Origin: Novosphingobium sp.
Lineage (GTDB): Bacteria > Pseudomonadota > Alphaproteobacteria > Sphingomonadales > Sphingomonadaceae
DNA length: 64,000 nucleotides
Direction: 5' to 3'
Assembly (NCBI GenBank): GCA_020848655.1
Contig: JADLHU010000162.1
Coordinates: 62,001-126,000 of the forward strand
Shown here: one piece after another, positions 35,037-42,244 of the stretch
Position numbering within the stretch: the first letter of the stretch is position 1
Layout of the letters: every line of letters begins with the position of its first letter
The notes under the pieces: generated by a model
Database searches by the model: none
What the model was told of the DNA's origin: nothing
The model's input: only the letters and a program-made list of their open reading frames with translations
Position numbers and translations under genes: made by a program

Positions 35037-36085
35037 TCCGCGATCTGGCCCAGCGTGACGGCGCGTGCATCGGCGCCGCCGGCCACCGCGCGGTGCCAGG
35101 CGACGATCCAGTCGATGGTCCGTTCCAGGTTCAGCGCCGGCCGCCAGCCCAATGCGGCGCGCGCCTTGGAACAGTCCAGCCGCAGCAGGCCGGCCTCGTG
35201 CGGGCGGGGGCCGGCATCGGGCAGGGCATCGCTGGCCGCGCCACCGCTTTCGGTCCACGCGGCGCGCATCCGTTCGACGATCCACGAAACCGGCCGCGCA
35301 TCATCGTCGGCCGGGCCGAAGTTCCAGCCATCGGCGAAGTGGCGTTCGCCCGCCAGCAGCCGCTCGGCGATCTGGATATAGCCGCCCAGCGCTTCCAGCA
35401 CGTGCTGCCAGGGGCGCACCGCCTGCGGCGCGCGGATCAGCGGCGAAACGCCGGCCTCGAACGCGCGGACCAGATCGGGCACCAGCCGGTCCGCCGCCCA
35501 GTCTCCCCCGCCGATGACGTTGCCCGCCCGCACCGATGCCAGCGCCGGCGCGCCCGGATCGGCGAAGAACGACTTGCGCCAGGCCGCCGTGACTAGTTCG
35601 GCGCAGCCCTTGCTGGAACTGTAGGGATCGTGCCCGCCCATCGGATCGCTTTCGCGATAGGGCCAGATCCATTCGCGGTTTTCATAGCACTTGTCGCTGG
35701 TCACGCTGACGATCGCACGCACCGCGCCGTCCAGCCGCGCCGCTTCCAGCACGTGCACGGTGCCCATGACGTTGGTGGCATAGGTTTCCACCGGCTGTTC
35801 ATAGGACAGGCGCACCAGCGGCTGCGCGGCCAGGTGGAAGATCACCTCGGGCCGCGCCGTGGCGACCGCCGCGCGCACCGCGGCCAGATCGCGCACGTCG
35901 CCTTCGATGTGGCGGATCAGGCCGGCGATGCGCGCCGCCGCGAACAGGCTGGGATCGGTCGGCGGGGGCAGGGCAAAGCCGGTCACGTCCGCGCCCATGG
36001 CGTGAAGCCAGAGCGACAGCCAGCTTCCCTTGAAGCCGGTGTGCCCGGTCACCAGCACGCGGCGCCCTTGCCACACGGGGGTCAC
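34991..36085 (-). CDS. rfbG: CDP-glucose 4,6-dehydratase
   Basis: Converts CDP-glucose to CDP-4-keto-6-deoxyglucose. The 364-residue SDR has VLVTGHTGFKGSWLSLWL (NAD binding and the family signature), VTSDKCYENREW and DPYSSSKGCAELV (catalytic YxxxK). The track ORF starts at 36118; GTG at 36085 overlaps the rfbF stop as GTGA and starts right before the conserved domain, so it is preferred. With rfbF it supplies the activated deoxysugar that other cluster enzymes could modify. Its 3' end overlaps the convergent methyltransferase gene. Confidence 0.95.
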   Translation of the reverse strand: MTPVWQGRRVLVTGHTGFKGSWLSLWLHAMGADVTGFALPPPTDPSLFAAARIAGLIRHIEGDVRDLAAVRAAVATARPEVIFHLAAQPLVRLSYEQPVETYATNVMGTVHVLEAARLDGAVRAIVSVTSDKCYENREWIWPYRESDPMGGHDPYSSSKGCAELVTAAWRKSFFADPGAPALASVRAGNVIGGGDWAADRLVPDLVRAFEAGVSPLIRAPQAVRPWQHVLEALGGYIQIAERLLAGERHFADGWNFGPADDDARPVSWIVERMRAAWTESGGAASDALPDAGPRPHEAGLLRLDCSKARAALGWRPALNLERTIDWIVAWHRAVAGGADARAVTLGQIADYAAASSQSGDRAAA

Positions 36086-36855
36086 CAGCGCTTCCACGGC
36101 GCCGCGCCCGTGTTCCACAAGTCTTCCAGGTGCAGCTTGTCGCGCAGCGTATCCATCGGCTGCCAGAAACCGTCATGGCGATAGCCCATCAGCTCGCCGC
36201 CGCGTGCCAGCGTTTCGAGCGGGCCTTGTTCCCACACCGTGTCCGGCCCGTCGACCAGATCGAGCACCGAGGGATCGGCGACGAAGAACCCGCCGTTGAT
36301 CTGGCCGCCGTCGCCCGCCGGCTTTTCGCGGAAATCGGTAACGCGGCCGTCTGCGAATTCCAGCGCGCCGAAGCGGCCCGGCGGCGAGACGGAGGTGATC
36401 GTCGCGCGCAGCCCGTGCGCCTTGTGGAAGCGCACCAGATCGGCCACGTCGATGTCGGCCACGCCATCGCCATAGGTAAAGCAGAACGGCGCGTCGGGAT
36501 CGAGGTAGGGGCGGATCGCGGCCAGCCTGCCGCCGGTCATCGTGGCGGGGCCGGTATCGACCAGCGTGATGCGCCACGGTTCGCTGCCCGTGCGGTGCAC
36601 TTCCATGCCGTTGCCGTTGCGCAAGTCGATCGTCACGTCGGAGGTGTGCAGGAAATAGTTGGCGAAGTATTCCTTGATCATATAGCCCTTGTAACCGAGG
36701 CAGATCACGAAGTCGTTGAATCCACTGGCGGAATAGATCTTCATGATATGCCAGAGAATCGGCTTTCCACCGATCTCGACCATGGGCTTGGGCCGTATGG
36801 CGGTCTCTTCGCCAAGCCGGCTGCCAAGGCCGCCGGCCAGAATTACGGTTTGCAT
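36082..36855 (-). CDS. rfbF: Glucose-1-phosphate cytidylyltransferase
   Basis: Makes CDP-glucose from glucose-1-phosphate and CTP. The 257-residue product starts MQTVILAGGLGSRLGEET and has the nucleotidyltransferase motifs RPKPMVEIGGKPILWHIMKIY, FCFTYGDGVADIDV and INGGFFV. The ATG at 36855 is preceded by GGAGG; the 32 extra residues of the track ORF come from Pro/Gly-rich repeats in the neighbouring gene and are not real. Divergent from the GT-C gene by only 29 bp. Confidence 0.96.
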   Translation of the reverse strand: MQTVILAGGLGSRLGEETAIRPKPMVEIGGKPILWHIMKIYSASGFNDFVICLGYKGYMIKEYFANYFLHTSDVTIDLRNGNGMEVHRTGSEPWRITLVDTGPATMTGGRLAAIRPYLDPDAPFCFTYGDGVADIDVADLVRFHKAHGLRATITSVSPPGRFGALEFADGRVTDFREKPAGDGGQINGGFFVADPSVLDLVDGPDTVWEQGPLETLARGGELMGYRHDGFWQPMDTLRDKLHLEDLWNTGAAPWKRW

Positions 36856-36884
36856 CGTTCCTCCACGTCTAGGCCTGCACCAGC

Positions 36885-38609
36885 ATGACGGATACGCCCC
36901 CCGCAGACCGTAAGGCCGCAGACCACAAGGTCGCAGGCCGCAAGGCGGCAACGCCCGCGCGCGCGGGGTGGCGCGCCGGGTGGCGCCGCTTCGTGCCGCT
37001 GGCGCTGGTCGTGCTGCTGGCGGCGGGGCTGCGCCTGCATGGCATCGGCTTTGGCCTGCCCTCGCTCAACGACCCGGACGAGCCGCTGTTCATGATGACG
37101 GCGTTCGAGATGCTGAAGCACCGCACGCTCAACCCCGGCTGGTTCGGCCATCCTGCCACCACCACGTTCTATGCGCTGGCGCTGGTCCTGCTGGGCGTGG
37201 CCGGTTTTGCCATCGGCAGCGGGCGCTATGCCGATATCAAGGCGTTCGGCGATGCCGCCTATGCCGATCCCGGCATCGCCTTCCTGCCCGCCCGCGTGCT
37301 GATGGCGGGCTTCGGGGTGATCTGCGTGCTGCTGGTCCACCGGCTGGGCCGGCGGCTGGGGGATGACACGCCGGGTGGCGATAAGCTGGGCCTGATCGCG
37401 GCGCTGCTGCTGGCGGTGAACGCCATCCATATCGAATATTCGCAGATCATCCGTACCGATGTGCATGCCAGCATGTTCATGCTGCTGGGCGCGCTGGCGG
37501 CGCTGGCGATCGTGCGCGACGGGCGGCGGCGCGATTATGTGCTGGCCGGGGTCTTCGCCGGGCTGGCCTGCGCCACCAAGTGGCCGGCGGCGCTGATCCT
37601 GCTCAACGCGCTGGGCGCGGGGCTGTGGCGCTGGCGCCAGGGCCGGCGCGACTGGCGCATGCTCGGGCTGACCGGGCTGGCGGCCGCGGCAACGCTGATC
37701 ATGGTCTCGCCCTATCTCGTGCTCGACTGGCCGGCGCTGCTGCGCAATCTGGCCGGAGAGGCGCGGCCGGTCCATCCGGGCGCGACCGGCGGCGGTTTCC
37801 TGTTCAACCTCGGCTGGTATCTGGACCACACGCTGATCGCCTCGCTGGGCCTTGCGGGGACGATGCTGGCAGGGCTGGGCGCGGTCACGCTGGCGCGCGC
37901 CGCGCCGCGCGATGCCGCCGCGCTGCTGCCGGCGCCGGCGGTGCTGCTGGCGGTCATCTGCGGGCAGTCGCTGCTGTGGGAACGCTGGATCGTGCCACTG
38001 CTGCCTTTCGCCGCGCTGCTTGCCGCGCATGCGATGGTCACGCTGGCGGACGGGCTGCGCGCGCGGCTTGGCGCGGGGCGGGGGCGGGCGATGATGCGCT
38101 GGCTGGGGCCACTGGCGCTGCTGGCGCTGCTGGCGCCGATGCTGCGCGCCGAATTCGTGCGTGCGCGGGAACGCGCGCATGACACGCGCCAGATCGCCGC
38201 CGCCTGGGTGCGCGGCCATGTGCCGCCCGGCTCCACCATCCTGGTCGAGCATGCCGCCTTCGATCTGTTGCAAGGCCCGTGGACCTTGCGCTTTCCGCTG
38301 GGCGCGCTGGGCTGCGTCGATCCGCGCGCGGCGCTTTCAGGGCAGATCGGCTATTCGAAAGTGGAAGCCGCGCGCCACGGCAGCCCGCTGGTGGATCTGG
38401 GGCATGTCGATCGCGATCGGCTGGACTCGTGCCGGGCGGACTATGCGCTGTTCAGCAACTATGGCCGCTACCGGAACCGCCCCGGCGTGTTCGCGGCCGA
38501 ACTGGAACGCTATGACAGCTTGCGCGGCGCGGCGCCTTTCGTGGCGGTAATCCGGCCGGTGGCGGGGGAAAGCTCCGGCCCGGCGATCTACATCGCCCGG
38601 CTGCGTTAA
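36885..38609 (+). CDS. GT-C family (GT39/ArnT-like) membrane glycosyltransferase
   Basis: A 574-residue membrane protein with about 10-12 helices, beginning after a basic N-terminal tail. The first periplasmic loop has SLNDPDEPLFMMTAFEML, the acidic motif of GT-C/PMT-type enzymes, with YSQIIRTDVHASMFM further on. These enzymes use polyprenyl-phosphate sugars in the periplasm. The N-terminal 22 codons include three imperfect 15-bp repeats. It is divergent from rfbF, and 29 bp between the starts leaves little room for two independent promoters. Confidence 0.75.
   Translation: MTDTPPADRKAADHKVAGRKAATPARAGWRAGWRRFVPLALVVLLAAGLRLHGIGFGLPSLNDPDEPLFMMTAFEMLKHRTLNPGWFGHPATTTFYALALVLLGVAGFAIGSGRYADIKAFGDAAYADPGIAFLPARVLMAGFGVICVLLVHRLGRRLGDDTPGGDKLGLIAALLLAVNAIHIEYSQIIRTDVHASMFMLLGALAALAIVRDGRRRDYVLAGVFAGLACATKWPAALILLNALGAGLWRWRQGRRDWRMLGLTGLAAAATLIMVSPYLVLDWPALLRNLAGEARPVHPGATGGGFLFNLGWYLDHTLIASLGLAGTMLAGLGAVTLARAAPRDAAALLPAPAVLLAVICGQSLLWERWIVPLLPFAALLAAHAMVTLADGLRARLGAGRGRAMMRWLGPLALLALLAPMLRAEFVRARERAHDTRQIAAAWVRGHVPPGSTILVEHAAFDLLQGPWTLRFPLGALGCVDPRAALSGQIGYSKVEAARHGSPLVDLGHVDRDRLDSCRADYALFSNYGRYRNRPGVFAAELERYDSLRGAAPFVAVIRPVAGESSGPAIYIARLR
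36906..36950 (+). repeat. Three tandem 15-bp repeats in the GT-C gene 5' end
   Basis: GACCGTAAGGCCGCA, GACCACAAGGTCGCA and GGCCGCAAGGCGGCA stand head to tail and encode DRKAA-DHKVA-GRKAA, a basic cytoplasmic tail. The unit length (five codons) keeps the frame, so copy number may vary without breaking the gene. Confidence 0.8.
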
Positions 38610-38662
38610 GTTGGATCGACATTCAAGTATCTGGAAATTCGGGGCGGCGTTTCATCCCAGTG

Positions 38663-38753
38663 CGTCATGCTGAACTTGTTTCAGCATCCATCCCTCCCCA
38701 CGCGCCGAGGTTCCTGGAGGCACAATGGATCCTGAAACAAGTTCAGGATGACA
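38663..38753. repeat. REP-like inverted pair of hairpins with compensatory changes
   Basis: Two 28-base copies in opposite orientation: GTCATGCTGAACTTGTTT on the left, and its near inverse (GGATCCTGAAACAAGTTC) on the right, about 35 bases apart. Each copy is itself a hairpin, ATGCTGAA-n5-TTCAGCAT and ATCCTGAA-n5-TTCAGGAT. The two copies differ at both sides of the stem in a way that keeps pairing. It lies in the 203-bp gap between the GT-C gene and the 3' end of a TetR gene, outside any coding region. Such elements are scattered through many alphaproteobacterial genomes. Confidence 0.85.
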
Positions 38754-38812
38754 CGTCTCATTGGCAATCGCGCAAAGAAGTCTTGAATGTCGATCCGCTC
38801 TCGGTCCTGACG

Positions 38813-39463
38813 CTAAATTGCGTAGGCGCGCAGGAACACCCGCGTCGCCTGTTCGGCGTCGGCGGCCACGGTGTCTTCGCATTCCGCGGCGCGCAGGCCC
38901 ATCAGCCGCTCGCTGTGGGAATTGCACATGCACAGCCCGATCAGTTCGCGCGCGGCGCGAAAGGGATCGTCGCGGCGCAGCCGGCCGCGTTCCATCGCGG
39001 TGGAAAGATATTCCGCCAGCAGGATGCGCGTCTGGAGGGGCGCGCGTTCATAGAAGATGCGGCCCACTTCGGGAAAGCGATTGGCCTCGCCGATCACCAG
39101 CCGGTACAGCGCGACCGCCTCGGGCGAACTGGTCTTGCGCAGCAGTTCGCCGCAGAAGCGATAGAGCGCGGTTTCCGTTTCGTCGTGCGGGTTGAGGATC
39201 AGCAGAAGCTGTTCCCGGAACGCGGTGGTCACCTGATCGATCACGGCGGCGAACAGCACGTCCTTGGACGGGAAATAGTTCCACAAGGTGCCCTTGGAGC
39301 CGCCCAGCGCCGTGGCAATGGCCGACATCGTGGTGCCGTCATAACCATGTTCCAGAAACCACTGCGCGGCAACGTCAAGGATCGTTTCGCGGCGCGAATG
39401 GCGTCGCGCCTCGCGGCGGCTGGCGGGCTTGGCGGCAGGACAGGGGGCGGAAACGGCATTCAT
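38813..39463 (-). CDS. TetR/AcrR-family regulator of the EmrAB-type exporter
   Basis: A 216-residue TetR repressor. The helix-turn-helix is at about residues 25-71 (RETILDVAAQWFLEHGYDGTTMSAIATALGGSKGTLWNYFPSKDVLF), with a basic N-terminal stretch. The C-terminal domain fits AcrR-like ligand sensors. It is divergent from the NodT-EmrA-EmrB genes, and two matching operator-like 19-mers lie in the 91-bp gap, so it probably represses both directions. Confidence 0.9.
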   Translation of the reverse strand: MNAVSAPCPAAKPASRREARRHSRRETILDVAAQWFLEHGYDGTTMSAIATALGGSKGTLWNYFPSKDVLFAAVIDQVTTAFREQLLLILNPHDETETALYRFCGELLRKTSSPEAVALYRLVIGEANRFPEVGRIFYERAPLQTRILLAEYLSTAMERGRLRRDDPFRAARELIGLCMCNSHSERLMGLRAAECEDTVAADAEQATRVFLRAYAI

Positions 39464-39470
39464 GATTGCC

Positions 39471-39489
39471 GTACCGTATAGTACGATTT
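39471..39489. promoter_or_regulatory. Operator-like site 1 (TetR)
   Basis: GTACCGTATAGTACGATTT, containing the inverted repeat CGTAC-n6-GTACG (39470-39485). It lies 7 bp from the tetR start and just upstream of the TTGACA hexamer at 39495. It matches site 2 at every position outside position 1 and the five-base centre. Confidence 0.65.
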
Positions 39490-39494
39490 TCTGG

Positions 39495-39524
39495 TTGACA
39501 ATGGCTTCGCGCCGGCCGACTGAT
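39495..39524 (+). promoter_or_regulatory. Promoter of the NodT-EmrA-EmrB operon
   Basis: TTGACA at 39495-39500 is a perfect -35 hexamer. The -10 element is weak (ACTGAT at 18-base spacing, or GACTGA at 17). It lies between the two operator-like 19-mers, which fits tight repression. Confidence 0.5.
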
Positions 39525-39531
39525 GAAATTC

Positions 39532-39550
39532 ATACCAGGCGGTACGATTT
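39532..39550. promoter_or_regulatory. Operator-like site 2 (TetR)
   Basis: ATACCAGGCGGTACGATTT, the second copy of the site-1 pattern RTACC-n5-GTACGATTT, placed just before the start codon of the outer-membrane factor gene, downstream of the predicted promoter. Confidence 0.6.
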
Positions 39551-39554
39551 CACG

Positions 39555-41063
39555 ATGCCCACCCGTTATTTGCAGTTTCCCTTGCTGAAGCCGGCCATGC
39601 TGGCGGCTGGTCTCGCGGCGATGCTCGCGGTGGCTTGCGCGCCGCTGCCGGCCACGGGGCCAAAGCCGATGCCGCGCCCGCCCGAATCGGTTGCCGCCGC
39701 GCAAAGCCTGCCTGGCTCTGCGGAAGGCGCGTGGCCGGACGAACGGTGGTGGCAGGCCTATGGCGATGCGCAGCTCGATGCGCTGATCGCCGAAGGGATG
39801 GCCAGCTCTCCCGATGTCGCCGCCGCCGCGGCGCGGCTGCGCCGGGCAGGCGGGCTGGCCCAGCAGGCCGGCGCGGCGCGGCTGCCCTCGGTCGATGTCA
39901 ATGGCCAGGCCAACGCTGAAAAGCAAAGCTACAACAATGGCTTCCCCAAGGAATTCCTGCCGCAGGGCTGGCAGGATACGGGGCAGCTCGCCGCCAGCCT
40001 GGGCTTCGATCTGGACCTGTGGGGCCGCAATCGCGCGGCGCTGGCCGCCGCCACGTCGGAAAAACGCGCCGCCGCGATCGATGCCCGCCAGGCGCACCTG
40101 ATGCTCGCCACCGCGATCGCCTCTGCCTATGTCGATCTGGCCCGATTGTTCGAGGAACGCGACGTTCGCCAGGGTGAACTCGACACCCGCACCGCCACGC
40201 AGCGGCTTGTCGCCCAGCGCCAGGCCAATGGCCTGGAAACGCGCGGCAGCCTGCGCCAGTCGGATTCGCAGGCGGCGGCGGCCCGCGCCGCGCTGGCCGC
40301 GGCAGACCAGGCCATCGCCGTGCGCCGCAACCAGATCGCCGCGCTGGTCGGCGCCGGGCCGGATCGCGGGCTGGCGCTGGCCCGGCCCGCGCTGATCCGC
40401 CCGGCCCTGTCGGGGCCCGCGTCCGGCGGGCTGCCCGAAGGCGTCACCACCGACCTGGTCGGGCGCCGCCCCGATATCGCCGCCGCGCGGGCGCGGGTGG
40501 AAGCCGCCGCCAGCCGGATCAAGGTGGCGCGCGCCGATTTCTTCCCCGCGATCCGCCTGAACGCGCTGGTCGGCGTGCAATCGCTGGGGCTGGAAAACCT
40601 GTTCGCCGGTGGTTCCAGCTATGGCCGCGCGGGTCCGGCGATCAGCCTGCCGATCTTCCACGGCGGCGCGCTTCAGGGGCGCTATCGGGCCGAGCGCGCC
40701 AGCTATGACGAAGCCGTGGCCGATTACGATCGCACGGTGCTGGCCGCCTATCAGCAGGCCGCCGACGCGGTAAGCGGCCGTCGCCTGCTGGCCGAACAGC
40801 TTGCCCGCTCGGCCGAGGCGCTGGCCGCCGCCGAAGATGCCTATGCCGTGGCGCAAAGCCGCTATCGCGGCGGGCTGTCGTCCTATCTCGATGTGCTGAC
40901 GGTGGAAGACCGCTTGCTGCAGGCGCGGCTGGCCCACGCCAGCGTGGCCGCCGCCGCGCGCGCCATCGATATCGATCTTGTCCGGGCGCTGGGTGGAGGC
41001 TTCGCGCCTGCCGCCGCATTCGCCCCCGCCGCCAACAGTGCCAAGGACGCCCCCAATGGCTGA
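39555..41063 (+). CDS. NodT-family outer-membrane efflux lipoprotein (EmrAB system)
   Basis: A 502-residue TolC-like factor starting at ATG 39555 (MPTRYLQFPLL); the track's earlier start lies in the operator region. It has a lipoprotein signal with lipobox LAVAC followed by APLPATGPKP. Family repeats: ERWWQAYGDAQLDALIAEGMASSPDVAAAAARL and LVGRRPDIAAARARVEAAASRI. It is the outer-membrane part of the tripartite exporter encoded next, with an 8-base overlap into emrA. A second, RND-linked NodT protein is at 12077. Confidence 0.92.
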   Translation: MPTRYLQFPLLKPAMLAAGLAAMLAVACAPLPATGPKPMPRPPESVAAAQSLPGSAEGAWPDERWWQAYGDAQLDALIAEGMASSPDVAAAAARLRRAGGLAQQAGAARLPSVDVNGQANAEKQSYNNGFPKEFLPQGWQDTGQLAASLGFDLDLWGRNRAALAAATSEKRAAAIDARQAHLMLATAIASAYVDLARLFEERDVRQGELDTRTATQRLVAQRQANGLETRGSLRQSDSQAAAARAALAAADQAIAVRRNQIAALVGAGPDRGLALARPALIRPALSGPASGGLPEGVTTDLVGRRPDIAAARARVEAAASRIKVARADFFPAIRLNALVGVQSLGLENLFAGGSSYGRAGPAISLPIFHGGALQGRYRAERASYDEAVADYDRTVLAAYQQAADAVSGRRLLAEQLARSAEALAAAEDAYAVAQSRYRGGLSSYLDVLTVEDRLLQARLAHASVAAAARAIDIDLVRALGGGFAPAAAFAPAANSAKDAPNG

Positions 41064-42237
41064 TGCCGATCCCCAGAACGCTGTCCCCACCGAAGAGATG
41101 CTGGCCGCCGATGCCGCACAGGTCGCCGCCATCGCGCGGTCGCGCCAGCTTGCCGCGCGCCGCACCTGGCTGACGCGGCTTGTCGTGGCGGTGGTCGTCG
41201 TCGGCGTGCTGTGGGGGCTGTGGTACGCCCTGATCGGGCGCAATCACGTCAGCACCGACAATGCCTATGTCAATGCCGAGGCGGCGCAAGTGACGCCGCT
41301 CGTCGCGGGCGCGGTGATCGAAGTGAACGTGCGCGATACCCAGGCCGTCAAGCAGGGCGAAGTGCTGGCCCGGATCGATCCCGCCAATGCCACGATCGCG
41401 GTGGCCCAGGCCGAAGCCGAACTGGCCGATGCGCTGCGCCGCTTTCGCCAGACCCGCGCGACGAGCGGCGCGCTTTCGGCGCAAGTCGCGGCGCGCGGCG
41501 CGGATATCGCCCAGGCGCGCGCGCAACTGGCCGCCACGCAGGCCGATCTCGAAAAGACGCGCATCGATCTGCAGCGGCGCGTTGCGCTGGCCAGCAGCGG
41601 CGCGGTTTCGGGCGAGGAACTGACCGCCGCGCGCAAGGCCTTCGCCAGCGCCCGCGCCGCCGTGGAAGCCGCGCAGGCGGGCGTCGCCCAGACCCAGTCG
41701 ACCCGGCTTGCCGCCGAAGGCGAACTGGCCGCGAACGAGGCGCTGGTGCGCGGGCTGAGCGAGGACAGCGATCCCGGCGTGCTGGCGGCCAAGTCCAGGC
41801 TGGCCACCGCCAAGCTCGATCTTACCCGCACCGTGATCCGCGCGCCGATCGCCGGCACGGTGACGCGCCGCCAGGTCCAGCTTGGCCAGCGCCTGACCGC
41901 GGGGCAGACGATGATGACGATCGTGCCGCTGACCAAGGTCTATGTCGATGCCAACTTCAAGGAACGCCAGTTGACGCGCGTCAGGATCGGCATGCCGGCC
42001 ACGGTCACCGCCGATATCTATGGTGGTTCGGTGATCTATCATGGCCGCGTTGCCGGCATTTCCGGCGGCACCGGTGCCTCGATGGCGCTGATCCCGGCGC
42101 AGAACGCGACCGGCAACTGGATCAAGGTGGTTCAGCGCCTGCCGGTGCGGATCGAGCTTGATCCCGGGGAACTGGCGCAGCACCCGCTGCGCGTCGGGCT
42201 TTCGACCGAGGTCGAGATCGACCTTTCGGGGAACTGA
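41056..42237 (+). CDS. emrA: EmrA-like membrane-fusion protein
   Basis: A 393-residue HlyD/EmrA-family adaptor from ATG 41056. One N-terminal membrane helix (LTRLVVAVVVVGVLWGLWYAL, about residues 37-57) is followed by the barrel-sandwich start (HVSTDNAYVNAEAAQVTPLVAGAVIEV), a long coiled-coil hairpin rich in Ala/Arg/Gln, and the second half (TVIRAPIAGTVTRRQVQLGQRL). It bridges the MFS pump and the NodT factor. Its start lies inside the NodT stop region (ATGGCTGA). Confidence 0.93.
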   Translation: MADADPQNAVPTEEMLAADAAQVAAIARSRQLAARRTWLTRLVVAVVVVGVLWGLWYALIGRNHVSTDNAYVNAEAAQVTPLVAGAVIEVNVRDTQAVKQGEVLARIDPANATIAVAQAEAELADALRRFRQTRATSGALSAQVAARGADIAQARAQLAATQADLEKTRIDLQRRVALASSGAVSGEELTAARKAFASARAAVEAAQAGVAQTQSTRLAAEGELAANEALVRGLSEDSDPGVLAAKSRLATAKLDLTRTVIRAPIAGTVTRRQVQLGQRLTAGQTMMTIVPLTKVYVDANFKERQLTRVRIGMPATVTADIYGGSVIYHGRVAGISGGTGASMALIPAQNATGNWIKVVQRLPVRIELDPGELAQHPLRVGLSTEVEIDLSGN

Positions 42238-42244
42238 GCAAGCC

